The notes beneath the pieces are model-generated. The model saw only the letters and a list, made by a program, of their open reading frames with translations, was not told the origin of the DNA and searched no databases. A stretch of DNA of 64,000 nt from an uncultured Acetatifactor sp. (GTDB lineage: Bacteria > Bacillota > Clostridia > Lachnospirales > Lachnospiraceae). The DNA lies in the NCBI GenBank assembly GCA_910586215.1, contig CAJUGH010000023.1, positions 1-64,000 on the forward strand, given 5' to 3'. The first letter of the stretch is position 1. Each line of letters opens with the position of its first letter. The position numbers were made by a program, and so were the translations under genes. Below, one piece after another: positions 18,802 through 27,776 of the stretch.

Positions 18802-21543
18802 ATGTTTTCAGAAGCATATTGGAGTGAGATCAAGGAAGGATTTGACAGCCAGATGGCCCTGTTTCGACAGCGGGGAGAGGAACTGGAGGAGGCAGGGGCA
18901 CAGGGGAAGGCTGGTGCAGGCAGGCTGCCCGGCCTGTGCCGGGAACTTCTGCGGGAGAAGGAGCAGGAGATCTCCCAGGCGCTTACACAGTGTACAGGGG
19001 AGGAGGCCCAGGCCCTTACCTTCCTGTATGGTGCCAGCCCCTTAAGCGATATCCTGGATTACCCGGCGGCCCTGTACCTGGCCTATGCCAGGCATGGTGT
19101 GTTCCTGTGGAATCAGGGACCTTTTGCAGGGCGGGTGCCGGAGAGGCTCTTCGCCAACTATGTGCTCCACCACAGAGTGAACAATGAGGATCTGGCAGAC
19201 ACCAGGGGATTCTTCTACGACAAGCTGAAGGAACTGGTGCCGGAAGATGCGGCCCGGTGGCAGATGTATGACGCTGCAATTGACATCAATTACTGGAGCG
19301 CCAGGGAGGCTACCTACCGCTCCACGGACATCCGCACCCAGAATGCCAGGACCATGTATGGGACGGCCACAGGGCGCTGTGGGGAGGAATCCACCTTTAT
19401 GGTGACGCTGCTGCGCAGTATGGGGATTCCTGCCAGGCAGGTGTATGCCCCCCTGTGGACCCACTGTGATGACAACCACGCCTGGGTGGAAGCCTGGTGC
19501 GATGGAGAATGGCATTTCCTGGGTGCCTGTGAACCGGAGGAGGCGCTGGACAGGGGATGGTTCATAGAGCCGGCCTCCAGGGCCATGATCCTGCATTCCA
19601 GGTGGTTCGGGAAGGATATGCCGGAGGAAGAACAGGTAGGACCGAAAGGCATGGCCAGGGTGCTGAACCATATGGGACGGTATGCCCACACCACCAGTCT
19701 GGAGATCCAGGCGGTGGATGAGACAGGAACACCTGTGCCTGGCGCCAGGTTCACCTTCCAGGTGCCCAACCACGGGGAGATGGGAACCGTGGCAGTTGTC
19801 CGGGCCGGAAGCGGAACGGATGGACAGGAGCCTGGGATGGCAAGGCTGACCACGGGACTGGGGGACTTATATGTGACTGCCAGTGGCCAGGGATTATACG
19901 GGGAGAAGATGCTCTCCCTGAAGGATGCCCCGGCCCCGGCCCGGTTTACAGTGGTGCTGCGCACGGAGCCGGAGATCGGGGAAGGATGGCGGGACCTGGA
20001 ATTCCATGCCCCGGCTCCGGCCCTGCTCCATGGAGGAGAACTGACGAAGGAGCAGATACAGACAGGGAGCAGGCGGCTGGAACAGGCAGTTGCGTACAGA
20101 CAGCAGAAAAAGGCCGGATTCTACCAGGAGAGGGAGGCTGCCAGGGTGCTGGCCCGGTATACAGGACCGGACAGGGACTTCCTGGAGGAATTGCTCCGGG
20201 GCGCACACAGCAACATGGGAGAACTGGTCCGTTTCCTGGAGTGGGACCTGCCCGGTCTGGTGCAGGCGGCTGGAACCTGGAAGCTAAAGGTGCTGAAGAC
20301 TCTGCGGGAGAAAGACAGCTGGGATATCCGGGCAGAGGTGCTGACGGACTGTGTGACGGCGGCCCTGCCCTATGCGGGGAAGGTGCCGGAGGATATTTTC
20401 TTTCCTTACCTGGTATGTCCCAGGGTGGCCACGGAGATGTTGCGGCCCTGCCGCATGATCCTGGCAGGGATCCTGAGGGAAGAAGGGCAGGCGGCCATCC
20501 GCAGGGAGCCGGGAAAGCTGCCTGGCCTGTTGGAGAAATGGGTGGTCTCCGTGCCGGAGGGAGAGTATGAAGATCTGATCACCTCTTCCGTAGGATGCCT
20601 GCGCGGCGGCATGGGCAGCAGCCTGTCCCGGAAGGTGTTGTGTGTGAACCTCTACCGCAGCCTGGGGATTCCTGCCCGGATCAGTCACCTGGATTACAGT
20701 GTGGAATATTACAACGGGGAGAAATTCGTGGCAGCAGGCAGGGAAGGGACAGAAGCGGCAGAACTGATCTTGTGCGAGGACGGTTCCCTGGAACTGACGG
20801 ACCTGGAGCACTACCGGCTGGAGCGTCTTTGCGGGGAACAATTTGAACCCATAGGCCTGTGGGGAGAGCAGGACCAGATCCGGAAGGGAAGCCTTACGCT
20901 GCAGGTATTCCCCGGTATCTACCGGGTATTTACCACCAACCGCAGGAAGAACGGAGACCAGCTTCTGCGCTTTACGGTGTTCGAACTGCATGCCGGCCAG
21001 ACACGCCGGGTCATGCTGTCCATGCGCAAGGTGCCCCTGGAGGACATGCTGACCAGGACCAAGGTGACGGATTTCCCCCTGGTGGCAGGAGAGGTACCCG
21101 AAGGACAGCAGCCAGGCTGGAAGGAATGGCAGGAAAGCTTCAGGGAGCGCCGGGAGAGAGGACTCTTTGCCCTGGCCGGCGGTGGAAAGGCCCTGTTTCT
21201 GTGGCTGGAGGTCACCAGGGAACCTACGGAACACATCCTGTATGAACTCTATGACAGGCGGGAGGCCTTTGCCAGGCTCCATACCCCGTTGTATGTGGTA
21301 CTGAAGTCTCCGGGGGACCTGAAGAACTCCACTTTGCGCAGGACCATGGAGGCCCTGCCGGGTCTGCATCCTGTGCTGGATGATTTCGGGGAGCATTACG
21401 AAGACCTGGCCAGAACGGTAGGCCGCAAGGTGGGGAAATTGCCCCTGGCCCTGGTCCTGAACGGGGAAGGGGAATGTATCTACAGTGATGCGGGCTACAA
21501 CGTAGGACTGGCTGACATGCTGTGGCGGGTTTTGGAAGGGTAG
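18802..21543 (+). CDS. Large transglutaminase-fold protein (paralogue 1)
   Basis: A 913-residue multidomain protein without signal peptide. The transglutaminase-like core has C193 in GRCGEES, H226 in DDNHAWVEAW and an acidic third residue E244 in LGACEPEE. Next come an Ig-like or Cna-B-like domain (about 295-390), a linker, a second diverged transglutaminase-like segment near residue 600 (VLCVNLYRSLGIPARI) where the Cys-Gly-Glu is lost, and a C-terminal thioredoxin-like domain (KLPLALVL, YSDAGYNVG). The start is the ATG after GGGGGT; the paralogue at 45982 begins the same way (MFSxAY). The same Cys-His-acid fold is used by peptide:N-glycanases, which fits the N-glycan setting, but the reaction is not known. 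It closes glycan block 1. Confidence 0.75.
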   Translation: MFSEAYWSEIKEGFDSQMALFRQRGEELEEAGAQGKAGAGRLPGLCRELLREKEQEISQALTQCTGEEAQALTFLYGASPLSDILDYPAALYLAYARHGVFLWNQGPFAGRVPERLFANYVLHHRVNNEDLADTRGFFYDKLKELVPEDAARWQMYDAAIDINYWSAREATYRSTDIRTQNARTMYGTATGRCGEESTFMVTLLRSMGIPARQVYAPLWTHCDDNHAWVEAWCDGEWHFLGACEPEEALDRGWFIEPASRAMILHSRWFGKDMPEEEQVGPKGMARVLNHMGRYAHTTSLEIQAVDETGTPVPGARFTFQVPNHGEMGTVAVVRAGSGTDGQEPGMARLTTGLGDLYVTASGQGLYGEKMLSLKDAPAPARFTVVLRTEPEIGEGWRDLEFHAPAPALLHGGELTKEQIQTGSRRLEQAVAYRQQKKAGFYQEREAARVLARYTGPDRDFLEELLRGAHSNMGELVRFLEWDLPGLVQAAGTWKLKVLKTLREKDSWDIRAEVLTDCVTAALPYAGKVPEDIFFPYLVCPRVATEMLRPCRMILAGILREEGQAAIRREPGKLPGLLEKWVVSVPEGEYEDLITSSVGCLRGGMGSSLSRKVLCVNLYRSLGIPARISHLDYSVEYYNGEKFVAAGREGTEAAELILCEDGSLELTDLEHYRLERLCGEQFEPIGLWGEQDQIRKGSLTLQVFPGIYRVFTTNRRKNGDQLLRFTVFELHAGQTRRVMLSMRKVPLEDMLTRTKVTDFPLVAGEVPEGQQPGWKEWQESFRERRERGLFALAGGGKALFLWLEVTREPTEHILYELYDRREAFARLHTPLYVVLKSPGDLKNSTLRRTMEALPGLHPVLDDFGEHYEDLARTVGRKVGKLPLALVLNGEGECIYSDAGYNVGLADMLWRVLEG

Positions 21544-21570
21544 GCTGCATAAGGGTAGGCTGCCTGTCAG

Positions 21571-21620
21571 AAAAAGGCACTGGCCAGGTTCCCAAGTAAG
21601 GGTTCCCTGGCAGGTGCCTT
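21571..21620 (-). terminator. Terminator between convergent genes
   Basis: Stem AAGGCAC + GCCAGG with CCTGGC + GTGCCTT, broken by one 2-nt internal mismatch. Read on the minus strand it ends in TTTTT, so it mainly serves the CBM9-like gene; the stem could also stop plus-strand transcripts. Confidence 0.75.
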
Positions 21621-21671
21621 CAGATTTGTACCGCCTAAGGTGGTATGACGGGAAATGTGGATATATAGTTC

Positions 21672-22736
21672 TTAAGAGGGATACAGGCTGGTCCTGCCAT
21701 CCGAGAAGATGGAGAGGCTGGTACCTTCCTCTGCCCCGGGGCAGGTGATCTCGAAGCTGTGGGGCGTGGTGGCAAGCTGATAAGAGAGATCCTTTACCGT
21801 TCGGTTGGCCTCACAGGGGCTGATCCGGGCCAGGACCTCCCGCAGAGTGTCCAGGCTGTCCGTGTATTGTCCATTCTCATCCAGGTAAGCCTGCTGGGCG
21901 TAATAGAGTTTGCGAAGCTCCCATTTGCGGTATTCATCCTCAGGGATGGGGAAGTCCGCTGCCTTTTTGTCTTCCCTGGTGAAGAACAGGAAGGCCCACA
22001 GTTCCGGATAATGGATGTTGATGACGCCGGTGGGTGCCCACACCCAGTTGTCCTCGGGCAGGGGCTGTCCGTTCTCCTGGAGACGCTTGCGGAAAGCCTT
22101 CTCCACAATGTCCACCTTCCACTGGACCCGGGAGAAATTCACCCGGTAGTATTCGCCGGGCAGGGGGGGACGGCTCTGGCTGGCACATTCCTGCAGGGCG
22201 GCAAAGGGGAGAACCACCTCCACGGACCAGGAGCGGTTCTGGCTTCCCGGCTGATTTAAGGTACCGTCAATATGGACGGCTGAGCGCATTCCTGCGAACT
22301 CGAAGCCGTTCACTGGCTTGCCGTTGTCCCGGTAGGCCTTTGTGAGCAGCAGGTCCCAGGTGGTGTTCAGGGCATTCATCTCATACTCGAAGTATGCCTG
22401 GGTGTCGGAATCGGGATCAATGAAGATCTCGAAATCATTGTCGTGGAAGATGACACAGTCATGCTCTGTGAGGGTAGCCCAGATCTCATCTCCCTCCAGA
22501 AGGGCACCTATGTAGAGATGTTCTGCGTCCCAGCACATCTTGGCCCTGGTGCGGAAACGGGGCGCAGGCCGGATGGAACCTTCAATATCGGGGAAGGCAT
22601 CCGTAAAGGGAATGTCCTTCCAGAACTCTTTGTCCAGATTGCCGTCTAAGGCAAAGGGTTTTGTATTGTAATGGCAGGCGTAGACGGGAGGCTGGAAGGG
22701 AATGGCAGGTACGGGAATACGATACTGTGTACTCAT
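21672..22736 (-). CDS. Carbohydrate-binding family 9-like protein
   Basis: A 354-residue protein with the fold of CBM9-like beta-sandwich modules: KPFALDGNLDKEFWKDIPFTD at the start, then AKMCWDAEHLYIGALLEGDEIWA, the FHDNDFEIFIDPD core, and WSVEVVLPF. It has no signal peptide and no catalytic domain, so it is not a classical secreted binding module. Such stand-alone proteins often accompany glycosidase genes; their task is unclear. The ATG is preceded by AAAGGA. It is read divergently from the GH3 gene from promoters that share a -10 region, and it ends at a terminator facing the transglutaminase-fold gene. Confidence 0.75.
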   Translation of the reverse strand: MSTQYRIPVPAIPFQPPVYACHYNTKPFALDGNLDKEFWKDIPFTDAFPDIEGSIRPAPRFRTRAKMCWDAEHLYIGALLEGDEIWATLTEHDCVIFHDNDFEIFIDPDSDTQAYFEYEMNALNTTWDLLLTKAYRDNGKPVNGFEFAGMRSAVHIDGTLNQPGSQNRSWSVEVVLPFAALQECASQSRPPLPGEYYRVNFSRVQWKVDIVEKAFRKRLQENGQPLPEDNWVWAPTGVINIHYPELWAFLFFTREDKKAADFPIPEDEYRKWELRKLYYAQQAYLDENGQYTDSLDTLREVLARISPCEANRTVKDLSYQLATTPHSFEITCPGAEEGTSLSIFSDGRTSLYPS

Positions 22737-22797
22737 GGCATGTTCCTTTCTGTGTGATTTGGATTTTGTTCCATGGATTTGACCTATGGAATGGATT

Positions 22798-22824
22798 ATT
22801 ACGGTTTGCGCTGTTTACAGCAAC
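22798..22824 (-). repeat. Degenerate hairpin repeat in the divergent promoter region
   Basis: On the minus strand it begins GTTGCTGTAAAC and ends CCGTAAT; the right arm is diverged. It lies in the predicted leader of the CBM9-like gene, and its left arm supplies the -35 box (TTTACA) of the opposing promoter. Confidence 0.55.
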
Positions 22825-22842
22825 AATGGATACCTCTATTAT
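22814..22842 (+). promoter_or_regulatory. Promoter of the GH3 gene
   Basis: TTTACA, 17-bp spacer, TATTAT. The -35 box is inside a hairpin-repeat copy. Confidence 0.6.
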
Positions 22843-22866
22843 AGGGCATTTTCCATGGCAAGTAAA
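22838..22866 (-). promoter_or_regulatory. Promoter of the CBM9-like gene
   Basis: On the minus strand TTTACT, 17-bp spacer, TATAAT. Its -10 box overlaps that of the plus-strand promoter by five bases. Confidence 0.6.
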
Positions 22867-22911
22867 TCTGAAAAAGAGAAAATACAAAAAAGAATCAGGA
22901 AGGGAAAACAT

Positions 22912-25083
22912 ATGGAACTGACAAAAAACCGGGAGAAAACAGCCGCCTACAGGGAGAGAGCCAGGAAGCTGGTGGCCCAGATGACCCTGGAGGAAAAGGT
23001 GACACAGACGGTACACGCTGCCCCGGCAGTGGAACGAATAGGCATCAAGGCCTACAACTGGTGGAATGAGGCCCTGCACGGGGTGGCCAGGGCCGGGGTG
23101 GCCACAGTGTTTCCCCAGGCCATCGGCCTGGCGGCCACCTTCGATGAGGATCTGGTGGAACAGGTGGCAGAAGCCATCTCCACAGAGGGGCGTGCCAAAT
23201 TCAATATGCAGCAGGCGGCCCAGGATACGGGACTGTACAAAGGACTGACCTTCTGGTCCCCCAATGTGAATATCTTCAGGGATCCCAGGTGGGGCAGGGG
23301 ACATGAGACCTTCGGGGAAGACCCCTACCTTACCTCCCGGATGGGGGTACGGTTCGTACAGGGGATCCAGGGCCATGACGAGAATTACCTGAAGGCGGCG
23401 GCCTGTGCCAAGCATATGGCAGTCCACAGCGGTCCGGAGGGAATCCGTCACGGCTTCAACGCGGTGGTGGGAAAACAGGATCTCTATGAGACATATCTGC
23501 CTGCCTTCAAGGCCTGTGTCCAGGAAGGGCGTGTGGAGGCGGTGATGGGGGCATACAATGGCGTGAACGGGGTGCCCTGCTGTGCCAACTCCTATCTGCT
23601 GGAGGAGATCCTTCGGAAAGAGTGGGGATTTGAAGGGCACGTGGTCAGTGACTGTGGCGCCATTGCGGATATCCACCAGTTCCACCATGTGACGGACATC
23701 CCGGCAGAATCGGCAGCCATGGCCATGAACGGCGGCTGTGACCTGAACTGCGGGGATATGTTCCTCTATTTGAAACAGGCGGTGGAGGAGGGACTGGTGG
23801 AGGAGAGCCGCCTGGATGAGGCCCTGGTGAACCTGCTTACGGCCAGGATGAAGCTCGGAGTCCTGGATGAGAAGGGAGAGAATCCCTATGATGCCATCCC
23901 CTACAGCGTGGTGGACAGCAGGCCCATGCAGGAACTGAACCGGAATGTGGCGGCTGCCAGTGTGGTACTCCTTAAGAATGAGGGAGGTCTGCTGCCCCTT
24001 CGCAAGTCTGCCATCAGGACCCTGGGGGTCATCGGGCCGAATGCCAACAACCGGAAGGCCCTGGTGGGCAATTATGAGGGGACGGCTTCCCGGTACTGGA
24101 CCATCTCCGAAGGTCTCCAGGAGTACCTGGGGGACCAGGTCCGGGTGCTGTTCTCCGAGGGCTGTCACCTGTACCGGGACAAGGTGGAAGGACTGGGAGA
24201 GGCCAATGACCGCATGGCCGAGGTGAAGGGTGTCTGCGCCTTGAGCGATGTAGTGGTGGTCTGCCTGGGTCTGGATGCCAGCCTGGAAGGGGAACAGGGG
24301 GATGCCAACAATGAGTACGGCAGCGGGGACAAGCCTGATTTGAATCTCCCCGGCCTCCAGGAGCAGGTACTCAGGGCCGCCTATGACAGCGGCAAGCCGG
24401 TGGTGCTGGTACTGCTGTCCGGCAGTGCCCTGGCAGTGAACTGGGCACAGGATCACATCCCTGCCATTCTCCAGGGCTGGTACCCCGGTGCCCAGGGAGG
24501 ACTGGCCCTGGCAGAGCTTCTCTTCGGGGAGCGGTGCCCAGGGGGCAGGCTTCCTGTGACATTTTACCGTTCCAGCGAGGAACTGCCCGATTTTGCAGAC
24601 TACTGTATGGAGGGCCGCACCTATCGGTATATGAAGAACCAGGCCCTGTATCCCTTTGGCTATGGTCTGTCCTACACTTCTTTCGCATACACTGAGGTCA
24701 GGGCGGTGTCCGGCAGGCAGGAAGCCGGGGCAGTAAAAGAAGCAGCTGTGATTGTCCGGGAGGATGGCATCACCATAGGGGCCAGGGTGAAGAATACTGG
24801 AGCCATGGCCGGGGCAGAGACTGTGCAGGTGTATGTGAAGATCTGCCAGGAAGGCACTCCCAATGCCCAGCTTAAGGGGATCCGCAAGGTGTTCCTCTCC
24901 CCAGGGGAGGAGAAAGAGGTGTCCATACACCTTCCCAGGGAGGCCTTCGGGCTGTACGACGGGGAAGGCAGGTTCCAGGTGGTGCCGGGAATGGCCAGGG
25001 TATATGTGGGAGGCCATGGACCGGATGTGCGCAGTGAGGAACTGACAGGGCAGAAGGTCACGGAACTGGTAGTCCGCATCTGA
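22912..25083 (+). CDS. GH3 beta-glycosidase (beta-xylosidase/glucosidase-like)
   Basis: A 723-residue GH3 enzyme with the usual order: barrel (YNWWNEALHGVARAG, DPRWGRGHETFGEDP), nucleophile D247 in GHVVSDCGAI, alpha/beta sandwich (VVLLKNEGGLLPL, NLPGLQEQVLRA) and a C-terminal FnIII-like domain (PFGYGLSYTSFAY). The early WWNEALHG motif is the type seen in beta-xylosidases and related beta-glucosidases of gut Firmicutes. No signal peptide. The ATG follows AGGAAGGG. It starts glycan block 2, whose promoter overlaps that of the divergent CBM9-like gene. Its substrate is not explained by a simple N-glycan model; it may act on other beta-linked sugars or on plant-type xylose decorations. Confidence 0.9.
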   Translation: MELTKNREKTAAYRERARKLVAQMTLEEKVTQTVHAAPAVERIGIKAYNWWNEALHGVARAGVATVFPQAIGLAATFDEDLVEQVAEAISTEGRAKFNMQQAAQDTGLYKGLTFWSPNVNIFRDPRWGRGHETFGEDPYLTSRMGVRFVQGIQGHDENYLKAAACAKHMAVHSGPEGIRHGFNAVVGKQDLYETYLPAFKACVQEGRVEAVMGAYNGVNGVPCCANSYLLEEILRKEWGFEGHVVSDCGAIADIHQFHHVTDIPAESAAMAMNGGCDLNCGDMFLYLKQAVEEGLVEESRLDEALVNLLTARMKLGVLDEKGENPYDAIPYSVVDSRPMQELNRNVAAASVVLLKNEGGLLPLRKSAIRTLGVIGPNANNRKALVGNYEGTASRYWTISEGLQEYLGDQVRVLFSEGCHLYRDKVEGLGEANDRMAEVKGVCALSDVVVVCLGLDASLEGEQGDANNEYGSGDKPDLNLPGLQEQVLRAAYDSGKPVVLVLLSGSALAVNWAQDHIPAILQGWYPGAQGGLALAELLFGERCPGGRLPVTFYRSSEELPDFADYCMEGRTYRYMKNQALYPFGYGLSYTSFAYTEVRAVSGRQEAGAVKEAAVIVREDGITIGARVKNTGAMAGAETVQVYVKICQEGTPNAQLKGIRKVFLSPGEEKEVSIHLPREAFGLYDGEGRFQVVPGMARVYVGGHGPDVRSEELTGQKVTELVVRI

Positions 25084-25207
25084 GATGCCGGCAGTCTCCC
25101 TGGGAGAAAGCGGAATTTTTAGGGATGGAACAGGATTGCACCAAAGTGCGCAGGGCTCCATTCCGAGTTTAGAGGATTGTCCGCGGAAGCGGACAGGGGG
25201 TATCAGT

Positions 25208-26224
25208 ATGGAATACCAAGTGATACAGCACCAGCATGTTTTCCAGCCGGAACGATACTTCAGGCAATGTCATGCATCCACCATCTGCCGCCTGGCAGAC
25301 GGCAGCCTGGTGTGTGCCTGGTTCGGCGGGACCCATGAGAAAGCCCCGGATGTAGGGATCTGGTGTGCCAGGAAGCTGTCTGCCCGGGATCCAGGGTGGA
25401 CCATACCGGTGAAGGTGGCGGCCAGGGAAGGGATTCCCTGTTGGAACCCGGTGCTCTTCCAGAGGGCAGACGGCAGGCTGCTGCTCTTCTATAAGATCGG
25501 GGCCCAGATCCCGGACTGGCAGACCTATGTGCGGGAATCCGCAGACGGCGGTGCCACCTGGGGGCCGGAGCGGGAACTGGTCCCGGGGGACACCGGGGGC
25601 AGGGGACCGGTGAAGAATAAATGTATCTTTCTTCAGGACGGTACCCTGCTGGCACCGGCATCCCTGGAGGAAGGAGGCTGGCGATGCTTTGTGGACATCT
25701 CCCGGGACGGAGGCGCCAGCTGGGAGCGGAGCGCCTTGGTGCCTGCAGACCTGGAAACCTTTGCCGGGGAGGGACTGATCCAGCCCACCCTGTGGCAGGA
25801 TACTGCTGGCGGGGTGCACATGCTCATGCGCAGCAGTGAAGGCGCCATCTACCGCAGCGACTCCGCAGATGGCGGCAGGACCTGGACAAAGGCCAGGCGC
25901 ACCACCTTGCCCAACAATAACTGCGGTATTGACCTGGCCAGCCTTCCGGATGGCAGGCTGGTGCTGGCCTATAACCCGGTGGGCGGCAACTGGGCCGCCC
26001 GTTCTCCCATGGCCTTGTCTGTGTCTGGGGACAATGGGAATACCTGGAGCCAGCCCCAGATCCTGGACCATGTGCCCTGTGACCGCAATGTAGAGTGGGG
26101 GGAATTCTCCTACCCGGCCCTGGTGGCCTGTGGAGAGGATATTTTCCTCACCTATACCTGGAAGAGGAAGACCATTGCATTCTGGCAGATCCGGTTCCTG
26201 CCAGACAAGGATGAAACACGGTAG
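25208..26224 (+). CDS. Sialidase-superfamily protein (BNR/Asp-box), substrate unclear
   Basis: A 338-residue six-bladed propeller of the BNR_2 type with four Asp-box-like motifs (SADGGATWG, SRDGGASWE, SADGGRTWT, SGDNGNTWS). It begins with a conserved RQCHASTI segment and a WFGGTHE loop, unlike the RIP arginine motif of true GH33 sialidases; a second gene at 44520 carries that. It may therefore cleave another acidic or decorated sugar, or be a divergent sialidase. No signal peptide. The start is an ATG 124 bp after the GH3 stop, with only a weak GGGGG ribosome site; an upstream in-frame extension of 41 codons looks non-coding. It is read with GH3 and the GH29 genes. Confidence 0.7.
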   Translation: MEYQVIQHQHVFQPERYFRQCHASTICRLADGSLVCAWFGGTHEKAPDVGIWCARKLSARDPGWTIPVKVAAREGIPCWNPVLFQRADGRLLLFYKIGAQIPDWQTYVRESADGGATWGPERELVPGDTGGRGPVKNKCIFLQDGTLLAPASLEEGGWRCFVDISRDGGASWERSALVPADLETFAGEGLIQPTLWQDTAGGVHMLMRSSEGAIYRSDSADGGRTWTKARRTTLPNNNCGIDLASLPDGRLVLAYNPVGGNWAARSPMALSVSGDNGNTWSQPQILDHVPCDRNVEWGEFSYPALVACGEDIFLTYTWKRKTIAFWQIRFLPDKDETR

Positions 26225-26351
26225 ACACACTAGAGCAGAAAGAGCCGTTTACAAGAGGAGAAAATGAAGCAGTCTGGACAGGTACCCGGACTGTTAGGAA
26301 AAATCTAAAAAAGCAGGGAAGGCCTGTAAGGCGAAAAGGAGAATATGTATT

Positions 26352-27641
26352 ATGATGCAGGAATGGTTTCGAAACGCAAAGTTAGGTATCTTCATTCATT
26401 ATGGAATCTACGCGGTGGGGGATGTGTCGGAGTCCTGGTCCTTCCACAACGGGGCGATCTCCTATGAAGATTACATGAAGCAGTGTGAGGGTTTCACGGC
26501 CTCCCGGTTTGACGCTAAGGCCTGGGCTGACCTGTTTAAGCGGGCCGGGGCCCAGTATGTGGTGCTGACCTCCAAGCACCATGACGGGGTAGCCCTGTTT
26601 GACACCCAGTATTCCGACTTAAGTGTGGTGAAGAAGACCCCGGCAGGCAGGGACCTGATCAAAGAGTACACCCAGGCCGTGCGGGAGGCCGGCATGAAGG
26701 TGGGACTGTATTATTCCTTGATCGACTGGTCAGATCCCCGCTACCGGACTGTGTACCCGGAAGGGGATGACCCCGCAAACCATCTGAAGGATGTGTTCGC
26801 CACCCCGGCAGGAGGGCCGGAGGATCCGGAGAAATGGCAGGAATTCCTGGAGTTCAACAACAACCAGATGAAAGAACTGATGACCCATTACGGCACCATA
26901 GATTTGCTGTGGTTTGACGGGGACTGGGAGCGCAGCGCCAGCCAGTGGAAGGCAAAAGAGTTCAAGGCCTACCTGGAATCCATGAATCCCCATGTGGTGG
27001 TGAACTCCAGACTTGCAGGGCATGGGGACTATGAGACACCGGAGCAGGGCATTCCCCTGTTCGGGCCGGAGGGCGTCTGGGAATTCTGCACCACCATCAA
27101 CAGTTCCTGGGGCTACAGGCCTTCGGACAACCATTACAAGACCAGCCGCCAGGTGGTCCGCATGTTCTGTGACTGCATCACCCTGGGAGGCAAGATGCTG
27201 CTGGATGTGGGTCCTAAGGAAGACGGCACCCTGGATGAGAGACAGGTGAAGGTCCTGGAGGATCTGGGCAGCTTTATCCATGACAATGAGGAAGCCATCT
27301 ATTCTACTGGGAAAGGACTGGGCTATCAGCATTTTCTGGGAGGCAGTACCCTGTCTGCGGACAAGAAGACCATCTATCTCTTCGTCTATGACAAGCCGGC
27401 AGAATTCCTGTGCTTGAAGGGCATCAAGACGCCGGTAAAGCGGGTGAGCGTACTGCACACGGGGGAGGAACTGACCTATGACTATACCGGCTCCCTGCCC
27501 TGGAGCGGCATCCCCGGTACTCTGTGGATCCGGGCAGACAAGATGGAACTGCACCCGCTGACCACCGTGGTCAAAGTAGAACTGGAAGGGGAGATCACCT
27601 ACAATTTAGGACATGGGGAAGTGGTGACCAATAACGACTGA
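26352..27641 (+). CDS. GH29 alpha-L-fucosidase
   Basis: A 429-residue GH29 enzyme. It opens with WFRNAKLGIFIHYGIYAV and has YVVLTSKHHDGVALFDT, the family signature of alpha-L-fucosidases; the nucleophile is D189 in LLWFDGDW. A C-terminal beta-sandwich follows from about residue 330. There is no signal peptide. Two ATG codons lie side by side (26352 and 26355), after AAAAGGAG; either could be used. It removes alpha-linked fucose, for example core or antennary fucose of N-glycans. It is the third gene of block 2. Confidence 0.9.
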   Translation: MMQEWFRNAKLGIFIHYGIYAVGDVSESWSFHNGAISYEDYMKQCEGFTASRFDAKAWADLFKRAGAQYVVLTSKHHDGVALFDTQYSDLSVVKKTPAGRDLIKEYTQAVREAGMKVGLYYSLIDWSDPRYRTVYPEGDDPANHLKDVFATPAGGPEDPEKWQEFLEFNNNQMKELMTHYGTIDLLWFDGDWERSASQWKAKEFKAYLESMNPHVVVNSRLAGHGDYETPEQGIPLFGPEGVWEFCTTINSSWGYRPSDNHYKTSRQVVRMFCDCITLGGKMLLDVGPKEDGTLDERQVKVLEDLGSFIHDNEEAIYSTGKGLGYQHFLGGSTLSADKKTIYLFVYDKPAEFLCLKGIKTPVKRVSVLHTGEELTYDYTGSLPWSGIPGTLWIRADKMELHPLTTVVKVELEGEITYNLGHGEVVTNND

Positions 27642-27776
27642 CACCGGGGACAGAAGCGCAGTTTCCTGGGAGAAGGGAATGCAGGAGTCCGCAGGAGATT
27701 GGCCGGATGGGTCAGGATACCTGCGGACAGCATGAGTTTGCGCCGTTTTGGCGGCATGACGGGAGGTTTGGCAGAG

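Noticed and set aside
22582..25161. Very long minus-strand open frame (859 codons) opposite the GH3 gene
   Set aside because: The GH3 frame has all family motifs; the reverse frame is Pro/His/Leu-rich with no domain and arises from GC-rich codon bias.
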